Positions 8,222 through 16,737 of a DNA stretch of 64,000 nucleotides are shown here, in pieces (within the stretch, counting starts at the first letter, position 1; each line of letters begins with the position of its first letter). Under the pieces are notes generated by a model. The model did no database searches. It worked only from the letters and a program-made list of their open reading frames with translations, and was not told the origin of the DNA. Origin of the DNA: Thermohalobaculum sp039028795 (lineage in GTDB: Bacteria; Pseudomonadota; Alphaproteobacteria; Rhodobacterales; Rhodobacteraceae); assembly GCA_039028795.1 (NCBI GenBank), contig JBCCHJ010000005.1, positions 62,001 through 126,000 of the forward strand, given 5' to 3'. The position numbers and the translations under genes were made by a program.

Positions 8222-9528
8222 CCACCACCCGCTTTGCTCCGTCACCCACCGGCTATCTGCATGTCGGCAATCTGCGCACCGCCGTTCTGAACTGGCTGGT
8301 CACGGCCAAGGCTGGCGGCACGTTCATCCTGCGCATCGATGACACGGATCGCGAACGCTCGAAGCAGGAATTCACCGATCAGATCAAGCGCGATCTGGAA
8401 TGGCTTGGCCTGACCTGGGACCGGGAAGAACACCAATCCGCACGGTTCGACCGCTACAATCAGGTGGCTGACGAACTGCGCGCGACAGGGCGTCTTTATG
8501 ATTGCTATGAAACGCCCTTAGAGCTGGATCTCAAACGCAAGAAACAACTGAACGCAGGCAAACCGCCGGTCTATGACCGCGCGGCCCTGGCGTTGACCGA
8601 TGCGGAAAAGGCAGCACTGAAAGCCGAGCGTGATCCTCATTGGCGCTTCAAGTTGGATCACCGCGAGGTCGAATTCACCGATCTGATCCGTGGCCGGCAG
8701 AAGATCGATGCGGCGTCTCTATCGGACCCTGTGCTGTTTCGGGCAGACGGGCAGTTGCTCTACACGCTCGCCTCGGTGGTCGATGATGCCGATATGAGCG
8801 TGACCCATGTGGTGCGCGGCGCGGACCATGTCACGAACTCTGGCGCGCAGATCCAGATCTTCGAAGCTTTGGGTGCGGACGCGCCGAAGATGGCCCACCA
8901 CTCTTTGCTGACCGATGCCGATGGCGGGCCACTTTCGAAACGCCTCGGAAATCTGGCGCTGAAAGATCTGCGCGAGGCCGGCGTTGAAGCTGAAGCGCTG
9001 GTCTCCTTCATGGCCCGCTTGGGGGCGAACCTGCCCATCGAAGTCATCACCGATCGCCAAGCCCTGATCGACGCCTTCGATATCGGCCAGTTCGGCATGT
9101 CACCCACCAAGTTCGATGCCGACATTCTGAACGACCATTCTGCCAAGACCCTCCGCGCACTGCCGTTCGACGCGGTGGCGACCCGGCTGGACGATCTGAA
9201 TGTCCCGGACGCTGAAACCTTCTGGGCCACCATCGGCCCCAACTTGGACCGGATGGACCAGGTGCCGGGCTGGCTGGACCTGCTGGCCAATGGGACGGCA
9301 CCGAAGATCGAGGCCGAAGATACTGACTTCGTCGCTCAGGCCATGGGCATGCTGCCGCCGCAGCCTTGGGATGGTGACACCTGGGGCGCCTGGACTTCAT
9401 CGGTCAAGGAAGCGACAGGCCGCAAGGGCAGGGGTCTTTTCCAGCCGCTGCGCCGGGCGCTGACCGGCATGGATCACGGGCCGGATATGGGATCGCTGAT
9501 GCCGATGTTGAAAGGTCCGATTTCGTAG
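8218..9528 (+). CDS. gltX: Glutamyl-tRNA synthetase
   Basis: This class I aminoacyl-tRNA synthetase charges tRNA with glutamate. The HIGH-like motif is RFAPSPTGYLHVGN at the N-terminus and the KMSKS-like motif is LSKRLGNL near residue 240. A C-terminal helical anticodon-binding region brings the length to 436 residues, so it is not the shortened GluQ-RS. The ATG at 8218 is preferred over one 12 bases upstream because family members start at TTTRFAPSPTG and because it overlaps the previous stop. Many alphaproteobacteria carry two gltX genes, and a form that prefers tRNA-Gln cannot be excluded from sequence. Confidence 0.93.
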   Translation: MTTTRFAPSPTGYLHVGNLRTAVLNWLVTAKAGGTFILRIDDTDRERSKQEFTDQIKRDLEWLGLTWDREEHQSARFDRYNQVADELRATGRLYDCYETPLELDLKRKKQLNAGKPPVYDRAALALTDAEKAALKAERDPHWRFKLDHREVEFTDLIRGRQKIDAASLSDPVLFRADGQLLYTLASVVDDADMSVTHVVRGADHVTNSGAQIQIFEALGADAPKMAHHSLLTDADGGPLSKRLGNLALKDLREAGVEAEALVSFMARLGANLPIEVITDRQALIDAFDIGQFGMSPTKFDADILNDHSAKTLRALPFDAVATRLDDLNVPDAETFWATIGPNLDRMDQVPGWLDLLANGTAPKIEAEDTDFVAQAMGMLPPQPWDGDTWGAWTSSVKEATGRKGRGLFQPLRRALTGMDHGPDMGSLMPMLKGPIS

Positions 9529-9563
9529 GATGGGTGTGAACCCATCCTGAACATGAGTCTGCC

Positions 9564-9941
9564 ATGCCCAACCTGACATCCCTAACTCCGATCCTCCGCG
9601 TGACCGACATTCGCGAGGCCATCGCCTACTACAATCAACTTGGCTTCGAGACGCTGGAGACTGACGAGCAATACCATGGCGAAGGCAATCTCTATTGGGC
9701 GATGCTAAAGTGCGGTGAGGTCGGATTGATGCTGAACATCGATGGCACGTCTGATCTGAAGACCGACCAGACAAATTACTTGGGCGTCGATGATGTCGAC
9801 GCGTTCCACGATCAGATCAAGGATCTGGTCGAGGTGACCGAACCTTTGAAGGACCAGTTCTATGGCGTCCGCGATTTTTGGTTCACCGACCGCTTTGGCT
9901 TCAAATGGGGCGCTGGGACGCGCAAAGCCTCGGCGGGATAA
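9564..9941 (+). CDS. Glyoxalase/bleomycin-resistance (VOC) protein
   Basis: This 125-residue protein has the paired beta-alpha-beta-beta-beta layout of the VOC superfamily. Strand LTPILRVTDIREAIAYYNQLGF opens the first half and VDAFHDQIKDLVEVTEPLKDQFYGVRDFWFTDRFG closes the second. The closing PDGN/FTDRFG region is the usual place of a metal-ligand Glu; here it reads FTDRFGFKWG. These small proteins range from antibiotic-binding proteins to metal-dependent lyases or dioxygenases, so substrate and activity cannot be assigned. It stands alone between gltX and cysS. Confidence 0.8.
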   Translation: MPNLTSLTPILRVTDIREAIAYYNQLGFETLETDEQYHGEGNLYWAMLKCGEVGLMLNIDGTSDLKTDQTNYLGVDDVDAFHDQIKDLVEVTEPLKDQFYGVRDFWFTDRFGFKWGAGTRKASAG

Positions 9942-9953
9942 TCAGTCCTCAAA

Positions 9954-10039
9954 GTCGTCAAAGAAAGTCGTCTGGGATCGCATTAGCGAACAATTAAGCG
10001 AAAATTGTCGTCAGCAATGTCGTCACGCGGACAGTCGTC
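9954..10039. repeat. Cluster of five GTCGTC direct repeats
   Basis: The hexamer GTCGTC occurs at 9954, 9967, 10007, 10019 and 10034, mostly followed by A. Four of the five lie in pairs 12-15 bp apart. They fall in the 258-bp gap between the VOC gene and cysS. They may be a binding array or part of a structured leader; no protein family is recognised for the motif. Confidence 0.5.
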
Positions 10040-10199
10040 AAATCCCTCCTTGCAATTCAATGCGCCGCAGCCCATAGACACCTCATGAACGCCGCGCTGA
10101 CCATCTGCCGGATCTGCATTACCCGCTGACATATGTCCGCGGCGGTTTTCCCTGTTCTTGTCAACCATCTGCCGCGGGCCCGACCCGAAGGCTAAGCTC

Positions 10200-11591
10200 A
10201 TGACTGAGATCAAGCTCTATAACACGCGCACCCGGTCGAAAGAGGTGTTCACACCCATCGATCCCAGCAATGTGCGGATGTATGTCTGCGGGCCGACGGT
10301 TTATGACCGCGCGCACTTGGGTAATGCTCGTCCGGTGGTAGTATTCGATGTGCTCTATCGGCTGCTACGCCATGTTTATGGTGCAGATGCAGTCACTTAC
10401 GCCCGAAACTTCACAGATGTGGATGACCGGATAATCGAGAAAGCGGTGGCGACGAAGGCTTCGGACGAGACGTTGGAAGCGGCCACGGTTCGCATTACCG
10501 ACGAGACGATTGGTTGGTACCACCAGGACATGGACGCGCTGGGCGCGCTGCGGCCCAATCATGAACCCCGATGCACCGAATACATCGCGCCGATGGTGCA
10601 GATGTCTCAGGAATTGATCGACAAGGGCTTTGCCTATGCGGCAGAGGGCCATGTGCTCTTTGCGGTGGAAGCCTATGAAAAATATGGGAATTTATCGGGC
10701 CGGTCCGTCGATGATATGATTGCTGGCGCCCGGGTCGAGGTCGCTCCCTATAAGCAAAATCCTATGGATTTCGTGATCTGGAAGCCCTCGACCGACGATC
10801 AGCCGGGCTGGGACTCGCCCTGGGGCCGTGGCCGACCGGGCTGGCACATCGAATGCTCTGCCATGGCGAAGGACCTGCTGGGTGAGGTCTTCGATATCCA
10901 TGCCGGTGGCATCGACCTGCAATTTCCCCATCATGAAAATGAGTTAGCGCAATCCTGCTGCGTCCACGGCACGGACCGCATGGCGAACTGGTGGATGCAC
11001 AACGAGATGCTGCAGGTAGAAGGTAAGAAGATGTCCAAGTCACTTGGAAACTTCTTTACTGTCAGGGACTTGCTGGATCAGGGCTATCCAGGCGAGGTGA
11101 TCCGCTTCGTGCTGGCCATGACGAACTATCGGTCGCCGTCCGATTGGACTGCCCAACGGGCTGAGGAAGCGGACAAAACACTGCGACGGTGGCGGGAACA
11201 AACCGATAGCATCGATGCAGCGGACCCAGCGCCAGAGGTCGTGGCGGCCTTGGCGGACGATTTGAACGTCGCCCAGGCGGTCACAGAACTGCACAGACTG
11301 TCGAATGCTGGCGAGGCTGCGGTCCTGAAAGGCTCGGCGCAGCTCTTCGGGCTTTTGACCGATGAACTCGGGGGATGGGATGCATTACCCGAAGCAGGCG
11401 ATGCTTCCGCGTTAATCGAAGGTCTTATAGAAGACCGGCAAAACGCCCGGAAATCCAAAGACTTCGCCCGGGCGGATGCCATTCGGGACGGGTTCGCGGC
11501 AGCAGGTGTGATTGTGAAAGACACACCAAATGGCGCCGTGTGGGAGCTGTCGAAGGACTTCGATCCCTCGAAACTGGAAGCCCTCAAATAA
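10200..11591 (+). CDS. cysS: Cysteinyl-tRNA synthetase
   Basis: This class I synthetase charges tRNA-Cys. The chosen ATG at 10200 gives 463 residues, the usual length. Landmarks are the zinc-linked CGPTVYDRAHLGNAR segment (HIGH-like HLGN), the zinc ligands in WHIECSAMA and HHENE, and the KMSKS loop GKKMSKSLGN. The C-terminal part is the helical anticodon domain (DDLNVAQAVTELHRL). A longer in-frame start at 10158 exists but precedes the conserved N-terminus. It stands as a single gene ahead of cimA. Confidence 0.96.
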   Translation: MTEIKLYNTRTRSKEVFTPIDPSNVRMYVCGPTVYDRAHLGNARPVVVFDVLYRLLRHVYGADAVTYARNFTDVDDRIIEKAVATKASDETLEAATVRITDETIGWYHQDMDALGALRPNHEPRCTEYIAPMVQMSQELIDKGFAYAAEGHVLFAVEAYEKYGNLSGRSVDDMIAGARVEVAPYKQNPMDFVIWKPSTDDQPGWDSPWGRGRPGWHIECSAMAKDLLGEVFDIHAGGIDLQFPHHENELAQSCCVHGTDRMANWWMHNEMLQVEGKKMSKSLGNFFTVRDLLDQGYPGEVIRFVLAMTNYRSPSDWTAQRAEEADKTLRRWREQTDSIDAADPAPEVVAALADDLNVAQAVTELHRLSNAGEAAVLKGSAQLFGLLTDELGGWDALPEAGDASALIEGLIEDRQNARKSKDFARADAIRDGFAAAGVIVKDTPNGAVWELSKDFDPSKLEALK

Positions 11592-11643
11592 CAAAGAAGC
11601 AACGCACTACCGGACCGCATGACTGCGCTAGGGAACGACGTAA

Positions 11644-13266
11644 ATGACGAAAGAACGCCTGTACCTCTTCGACACGACACTCAGGGATGGCCAACAGACC
11701 CAGGGCGTGGACTTTTCCGCGCAGGACAAAATCAAGATCGCCCATGCGCTGGATGAGATCGGACTGGACTATATCGAGGGCGGTTGGCCCGGCGCCAACC
11801 CGACAGATAGCGACTTCTTCCAGCAAGCCCCTCAAACCAAAGCGAAATTCACCGCCTTTGGGATGACCAAACGGTCAGGCCGGTCGGCGGCGAATGATGA
11901 TGTTCTGGCCGAAGTGATCAATGCAGACACGGGCACGGTGTGCCTGGTCGGCAAGGCGCACGACTTCCATGTGACCGAGGCGCTGGGGATCACCCTGGAC
12001 GAAAATATCGATAACATCCGGCAGTCCTTTAGTCATCTACAAGATCTGGGGCGCGAGAGCCTCTATGATGCCGAGCATTTCTTTGACGGATACAAATCAG
12101 ACCCCGCTTATGCGATGGCGTGCCTAAAGGCCGCCTTGGACGGCGGTGCGCGCTGGGTGGTGCTTTGCGATACGAATGGCGGAACGCTGCCGCTGGAGAT
12201 CGGCACGATCGTCTCGAAGGTCTGCGACCAGGTCCCAGGTACCAAGGTGGGCATCCACACCCATAACGATACGGAAAACGCGGTGGCGGGATCTTTGGCT
12301 GCCGTCGAGGCGGGCGCTCGCCAAATCCAGGGAACGTTGAATGGGTTGGGCGAGCGTTGCGGCAATGCGAACCTGACCTCGCTCATCCCAACCCTTTTGC
12401 TTAAACCCTTGTACATCAACGCATTTGAAACCGGGATTGCAGAGGAAAGCCTGCCGAAACTGCGTACTGCCAGTCTGATGCTGGATGAGATCTTGAACCG
12501 CGTGCCGGACCGGCAGGCGCCTTACGTGGGTGCGGCGGCGTTCGCGCATAAGGCAGGGCTGCATGCGTCGGCCATTGTGAAGAACCCTACGACCTACGAA
12601 CATATTCCGCCGGAAGCCGTCGGAAATGAACGCGTTATTCCGATGTCCAATCAGGCGGGCCGGTCGAACCTAATCGAACGCCTCAACCGTGCCGGGATCG
12701 ACGTTCAGAAAGACGACAAACGCCTAAGCCCTTTGCTAGCCCTAGTCAAAGAACGCGAAGATCAGGGGTTTTCCTATGACAGCGCTGCCGCTAGTTTCGA
12801 CGTTCTGGCTCGTAAGACACTGGGAATGCTGCCAAAATTCTTTGAAGTAGAGCGCTATAGGGTCTCGGTCGAGCGCCGCAAGAATGCCGAAGGCCGCCAA
12901 GTAACGGTCTCGGAAGCGCTGGTGGTTGTTCACGTTGACGGAGAGCGGATGATCTCGGCCTCGGAATCTCAGGATCCGGTGACAAAGTCCGACCAGGGTC
13001 CGGTGAATGCGCTATCGCGAGCGCTGTTCAAAGATCTTGGGTCCTACCAGGCGGCCATCGAAGGCCTGGAACTGGTAGACTTTAAGGTCCGCATCCTGAA
13101 CGGAGGGACCGAGGCCGTGACGCGAGTGCTGATTGACTCGACGGATGGGAAGGGAGGCACTTTTTCCACGGTTGGGGTTTCGGCAAATATCGTTGACGCA
13201 TCGTTCCAAGCCCTTGAAGACGCGATTATGACCTGTTTGCTGCGATCCGGGGCCAAGGCTGCATGA
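11644..13266 (+). CDS. cimA: (R)-citramalate synthase
   Basis: The 540-residue enzyme condenses pyruvate with acetyl-CoA to citramalate, the entry to a threonine-independent isoleucine route. The DRE-TIM barrel motif is FDTTLRDGQQTQGVDFS near the N-terminus, and metal-binding HTHND follows around residue 200. The C-terminal LeuA-type regulatory dimer domain (from about residue 400, VERRKNAEGR...) would carry feedback control. Length and the EGGWPGANPTD string fit the long CimA group rather than 2-isopropylmalate synthase. It is downstream of cysS by 52 bp and just ahead of the gene at 13283. Confidence 0.92.
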   Translation: MTKERLYLFDTTLRDGQQTQGVDFSAQDKIKIAHALDEIGLDYIEGGWPGANPTDSDFFQQAPQTKAKFTAFGMTKRSGRSAANDDVLAEVINADTGTVCLVGKAHDFHVTEALGITLDENIDNIRQSFSHLQDLGRESLYDAEHFFDGYKSDPAYAMACLKAALDGGARWVVLCDTNGGTLPLEIGTIVSKVCDQVPGTKVGIHTHNDTENAVAGSLAAVEAGARQIQGTLNGLGERCGNANLTSLIPTLLLKPLYINAFETGIAEESLPKLRTASLMLDEILNRVPDRQAPYVGAAAFAHKAGLHASAIVKNPTTYEHIPPEAVGNERVIPMSNQAGRSNLIERLNRAGIDVQKDDKRLSPLLALVKEREDQGFSYDSAAASFDVLARKTLGMLPKFFEVERYRVSVERRKNAEGRQVTVSEALVVVHVDGERMISASESQDPVTKSDQGPVNALSRALFKDLGSYQAAIEGLELVDFKVRILNGGTEAVTRVLIDSTDGKGGTFSTVGVSANIVDASFQALEDAIMTCLLRSGAKAA

Positions 13267-13282
13267 CCGGGGCTGCGCGCCT

Positions 13283-14122
13283 ATGACAAAGGCCTGCGCC
13301 GAAATTGTCCAGCGCGATGACCCGCATCTCTACGCAACGGCGCTATTTGCGCCAGAACCTGCGCGGTCGCATCTAATGGTGCTCTACGCGTTTGATTGCG
13401 AGCTGAGCCGGGCGGTGCGGGCGTCGAAGGACTCGATGATCCCCCGAATGCGGTTGCAATGGTGGCGGGACATTCTGGAAGAGGCGGTGGCAGGTGCGAA
13501 GCCGAAAGCCCATGACGTCGCAGAGCCGTTGGCGCGCTTGTTCCGTTTGCCGGTCTTTGCGCCGGGTCTGGAGCCGGCGCCGTTTCTGGCAATGGTGGAC
13601 GGGTATGAAGCGGAACTGGATGCGCCTTTTGCTGCGCAGGGGTTCACCCAATGGGCCCGAAGAAGGTTTGGCGGACGCATTGCGGCGGCGCTCGCCCTTC
13701 TGGGCTTGCAACGCCATGTGTCCGAGCGCCTCGCTGTGATCGCGGATCAAGTCGGAATCATTCTGGCAGTGGGTTTCGCCCTGCGAACTGCCAAGCCGCG
13801 GGCCATGGTCAATGCCCCGGTCTTGGTGCCGGGACTGCAGGGGTCACAGCTTGCTGACGCCGCCCGGGGGCGATTGTCGCCGACGCTGCAGAGGAATCTG
13901 ATCTCGGTCGGGGCGATGGCCCGAGAGGCCTATGGTGGGTTGAAGCAAGACTACGCGCCATTGCAGCGAACGCTTCGTCCCGCCGTGCTGCCGATTTATC
14001 GCGAGCTGAGAGTGGCAAACCGGATCTTGGCGGATGATTTTCAGTGGGACAGTCTGGCAGATCCTGACCGTCCGTTTGATGGATTAAGACTGGCCATTCG
14101 GGCGATGACGCGGCGATGGTGA
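13283..14122 (+). CDS. Squalene/phytoene synthase-like protein (NDUFAF6-type)
   Basis: This 279-residue protein has the all-alpha isoprenoid synthase fold (YAFDCELSRAVRASKD, MRLQWWRDILEEA). The two Asp-rich motifs that bind diphosphate-magnesium in real phytoene or squalene synthases are not present. At the second site VGIILAVGFALRTAKP has no Asp. This is the pattern of the NDUFAF6-like branch, tied in mitochondria to complex I assembly, so enzymatic phytoene synthesis is unlikely. It starts 16 bp after cimA, and its last 39 bp overlap the end of the convergent transporter gene. Confidence 0.8.
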   Translation: MTKACAEIVQRDDPHLYATALFAPEPARSHLMVLYAFDCELSRAVRASKDSMIPRMRLQWWRDILEEAVAGAKPKAHDVAEPLARLFRLPVFAPGLEPAPFLAMVDGYEAELDAPFAAQGFTQWARRRFGGRIAAALALLGLQRHVSERLAVIADQVGIILAVGFALRTAKPRAMVNAPVLVPGLQGSQLADAARGRLSPTLQRNLISVGAMAREAYGGLKQDYAPLQRTLRPAVLPIYRELRVANRILADDFQWDSLADPDRPFDGLRLAIRAMTRRW

Positions 14123-15037
14123 ACCGGTCCTTTGCGATATCGGCGACGGCTGTCCAGACAAGACAAGGGCGTTCCCGGCGATCGCCAAGGGCACGCCGAT
14201 CATGGCCAGCAGCGGCCAAGTATAACCCTCGGCAAAGGTCGAGATGATCAAAGCCACAACTGGGAACATGACCGTGGCGTAAGAGGCGCGTTCTGGCCCG
14301 ATCCGTTCGATCAGCACGAAGTACATCACAAAGACGAGTCCCGAGCCCAAAACCGTCACCCAAATCAATGACCCTATGTATTCGAAGGTCCACTCGAATG
14401 TGAAAGCCTCACCGCGGGCCACGGTAAGGCAGGCCATCCAGATCCCGCCATAGACCATCCCCCAGCCTATCGTGGCATAGCGTGGCATCCCGGCACCCAG
14501 ATTGCGTGCACCAACCAGCCCGCCTGCAGCAAAGAGGATCACGGACAGCACTGTAAGAAAGCCGCTAGTCACCTCTGGGCCATCCAGGGGCAGACCTGCG
14601 ATCTCAGGCCAAAAGACCAGGGCTGTCCCGGCAATGCCCAGCCAGGCCCCAATCAGCGCCCGGCCTTGCGGTATGCGCTGGAACAGCATCCAGGCGATGA
14701 ACATCGTCACTGCTGAGACGCCTGCGAAGAAGACCGAGACGATCCCGGTCGTCAGGTGCTCTGCCGCCAGATAGGTCAGCCAATAGTTCACCGAAAACAT
14801 AAGTGCGCCCTGCAACGCACACCAAAGATGCTGTCGCCAGGCCAAACGGACCTGCTTGCCGGCCAAGCTGGCCCCGATCAGGATCACAATCCCGGCGGAA
14901 AGATAGCGGTAAGTCAGAGAGGCCGATGGCGGCACCACGCCCAACTGGTACTTCATCATGATCCAGGTCGATCCCCAGACGACCACCGTTGCGATGTAAA
15001 GCAGGATTGTGGCAAATTGCATGCGTTCGGAGGGCAT
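14084..15037 (-). CDS. EamA/DMT-family transporter
   Basis: The 317-residue product has about ten membrane helices in two five-helix halves, opening with LLYIATVVVWGSTWIMMKYQLG, the classical EamA first-helix motif (WGSTW). Members export amino acids, metabolites or drugs through the inner membrane; the substrate here is unknown. The charged tail after residue 295 (ending RHRPNGQS) is cytosolic and is the part that overlaps the convergent gene at 13283. No regulator is adjacent. Confidence 0.88.
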   Translation of the reverse strand: MPSERMQFATILLYIATVVVWGSTWIMMKYQLGVVPPSASLTYRYLSAGIVILIGASLAGKQVRLAWRQHLWCALQGALMFSVNYWLTYLAAEHLTTGIVSVFFAGVSAVTMFIAWMLFQRIPQGRALIGAWLGIAGTALVFWPEIAGLPLDGPEVTSGFLTVLSVILFAAGGLVGARNLGAGMPRYATIGWGMVYGGIWMACLTVARGEAFTFEWTFEYIGSLIWVTVLGSGLVFVMYFVLIERIGPERASYATVMFPVVALIISTFAEGYTWPLLAMIGVPLAIAGNALVLSGQPSPISQRTGSPSPRHRPNGQS

Positions 15038-15345
15038 TAGCGTGCCTTCTTAAAGCAGGGATCAGAAGAGATGTCGTGATGCGCTGGCATACCACATCGT
15101 TCCAATCGTTCGCTCTGGATGCATAGGCCGCAATGCGTATTTTTGGAAAGATGAAGCCGGGCGCTTACTTTGGACTTGGTACTTTTCGCGGCGCCTGTTT
15201 TCGTTAAAGTCTTAAGAGAATTTCGAGGCCCTGCAGCGGCGAAGTTAAGTATTCTTTGACTGGTTTCATGCGCAGAATGCCGAGCGGGAGGGCGCGAGAC
15301 GCGTCCGATCGCAAAGACTAACAGATAAGACGTCAGGACGCGGCC
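15038..15345. other. Intergenic stretch without recognised gene
   Basis: This 308-bp region lies between the start of the leftward DMT gene and the end of the leftward methyltransferase pair. It should carry the DMT promoter. No terminator hairpin with T-run, RNA gene or convincing ORF was seen on either strand. Confidence 0.4.
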
Positions 15346-15957
15346 TTAGCGTTTTTTCAGCACATAAACGGTGCTCTGAAGATCGACACCGGGCAGGTGC
15401 TCGCCATAATCCTTAAAGACCAAATCTGCGATGTTGTACTCGGTCAACTCGAGAATCCGTGTCTCCATGGACCCGTCCCGGGCGGAATTGTCGTTGATCG
15501 AGACGACAAGGCATCCCTCGGTCGGCAGGGCCGCGAGCATTTCGTCCAGAACCGTCGGCGGCATAAAGGCAGGGTTCAGAACGCCGATCGCTGCTGCGTT
15601 TTGATAAACGCCCGTTTCGATCTCCAAGGGTTTCGCCAGATCCATGACGCCCAGACTGCGGTAGAGCGCTTTCTGCCGGGCGCGCTCTAGCATCTCTTGG
15701 CTGATGTCGAACCCATCCAATGTGTTGAAACCTGCGGCTTGTAAGGCCACGCCGCCAAGCCCCGTGCCGCAGCCGAATTCGATCAATGGGGCTGTCGGTT
15801 CCATGGCATGAGCCGCCAGCGCTTCGGCGCAGCGCCGGGGAGTGACATAGCCGTTTTCGGCAAGCTCGGCATCATAGCCGTCCGCCCAGCCGTTGTAGAA
15901 GGTTTCTGCATCGGCCGAAGCGCCAAGCGTATAGACCGTATCCAATCCGCCGGTCAT
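15346..15957 (-). CDS. SAM-dependent methyltransferase, paralog B
   Basis: The 203-residue protein is a class I methyltransferase. The SAM loop is IEFGCGTGLGGVAL, followed by the acidic DGFDISQEML end of strand 2. It resembles the WBSCR27-type small methyltransferases. Its ATG overlaps the stop of the upstream paralog (ATGA), and the two share the exact string ENGYVTPRRCAEALA, so they are a recent tandem duplication. The substrate is unknown. Confidence 0.85.
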   Translation of the reverse strand: MTGGLDTVYTLGASADAETFYNGWADGYDAELAENGYVTPRRCAEALAAHAMEPTAPLIEFGCGTGLGGVALQAAGFNTLDGFDISQEMLERARQKALYRSLGVMDLAKPLEIETGVYQNAAAIGVLNPAFMPPTVLDEMLAALPTEGCLVVSINDNSARDGSMETRILELTEYNIADLVFKDYGEHLPGVDLQSTVYVLKKR

Positions 15958-16574
15958 GTCTTGGTAAGGCCAAAGACCACGGCCTCGAGGTTAATGCCGG
16001 GCAGATGCGGCCCGCGCTCCTCGAAGCTGAGGACTGCTTTACCCGATGCCGCGACCTCTGCAGGCATTCCGGCGAACTCCGGGAATTTTAGCGCATGATC
16101 ATTCAGCGAAAACACCAAAATTCCGCCTGGGGGCAGGTGCGCCAGAATCTGCTCTGCCATATCGGGCGGTGCATGGTCTGGGCTGATCACGCCCGCGGCG
16201 ATCGCATGACTATGCGTGCCCGGGGCAAAGGGCAGGCCATCTTCTGCAACAACCTGATGCAGCGTGCGATAGACACCTTGGCGGCCCCGGGCGATGTTCA
16301 GCATCTCTGCCGATAGATCGATCCCGTCGATCGTAGAGAACCCCGCCGACCGCAGTGCCAGTCCAGAGAGGCCCGTGCCGCACCCGAAATCCAGGACCGG
16401 CGCGGTCAGATCAGGCGCCAGCCCCGCCAACGCCTCGGCGCAGCGGCGCGGCGTGACATAGCCGTTCTCGGCAATCTCCTGGTCATAAGACGCGGCCCAA
16501 GCATCATAGAGCTTTTCTGCCACAAGGGGCTCTTGGTCTTCGCCGTAGACATCATCCAGGAACTTCTTGGTCAT
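15954..16574 (-). CDS. SAM-dependent methyltransferase, paralog A
   Basis: This 206-residue class I methyltransferase has the SAM motif LDFGCGTGLSGLAL and the DGIDLSAEML acidic loop. It is the first gene of a two-gene operon with its paralog at 15346. It keeps a longer catalytic middle (FSLNDHALKFPEFAG) than the downstream copy (VSINDNSARDGS), so the substrates may have diverged. It is divergent from the MFS gene at 16738, with a shared 163-bp promoter region. The reaction is not known. Confidence 0.85.
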   Translation of the reverse strand: MTKKFLDDVYGEDQEPLVAEKLYDAWAASYDQEIAENGYVTPRRCAEALAGLAPDLTAPVLDFGCGTGLSGLALRSAGFSTIDGIDLSAEMLNIARGRQGVYRTLHQVVAEDGLPFAPGTHSHAIAAGVISPDHAPPDMAEQILAHLPPGGILVFSLNDHALKFPEFAGMPAEVAASGKAVLSFEERGPHLPGINLEAVVFGLTKT

Positions 16575-16737
16575 CGCGCGCCCCGCTTTTCAAGACGATA
16601 CGGCCCGGGCAGAGCAAGGTCAAATAATGCGCCCTGCGAAAGACTGTTGGTAGAGCGACAGAGATTGCATCTCGGTTCAAGATAGAGTGGGCTCCAAGAA
16701 CCAGCATCATCAGCGGCGACGGGGTAGAGAATTGCCG

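Noticed and set aside
9954..10039. CRISPR-like array
   Set aside because: The repeat is only six bases with irregular spacing and no cas genes; recorded instead as a direct-repeat cluster.
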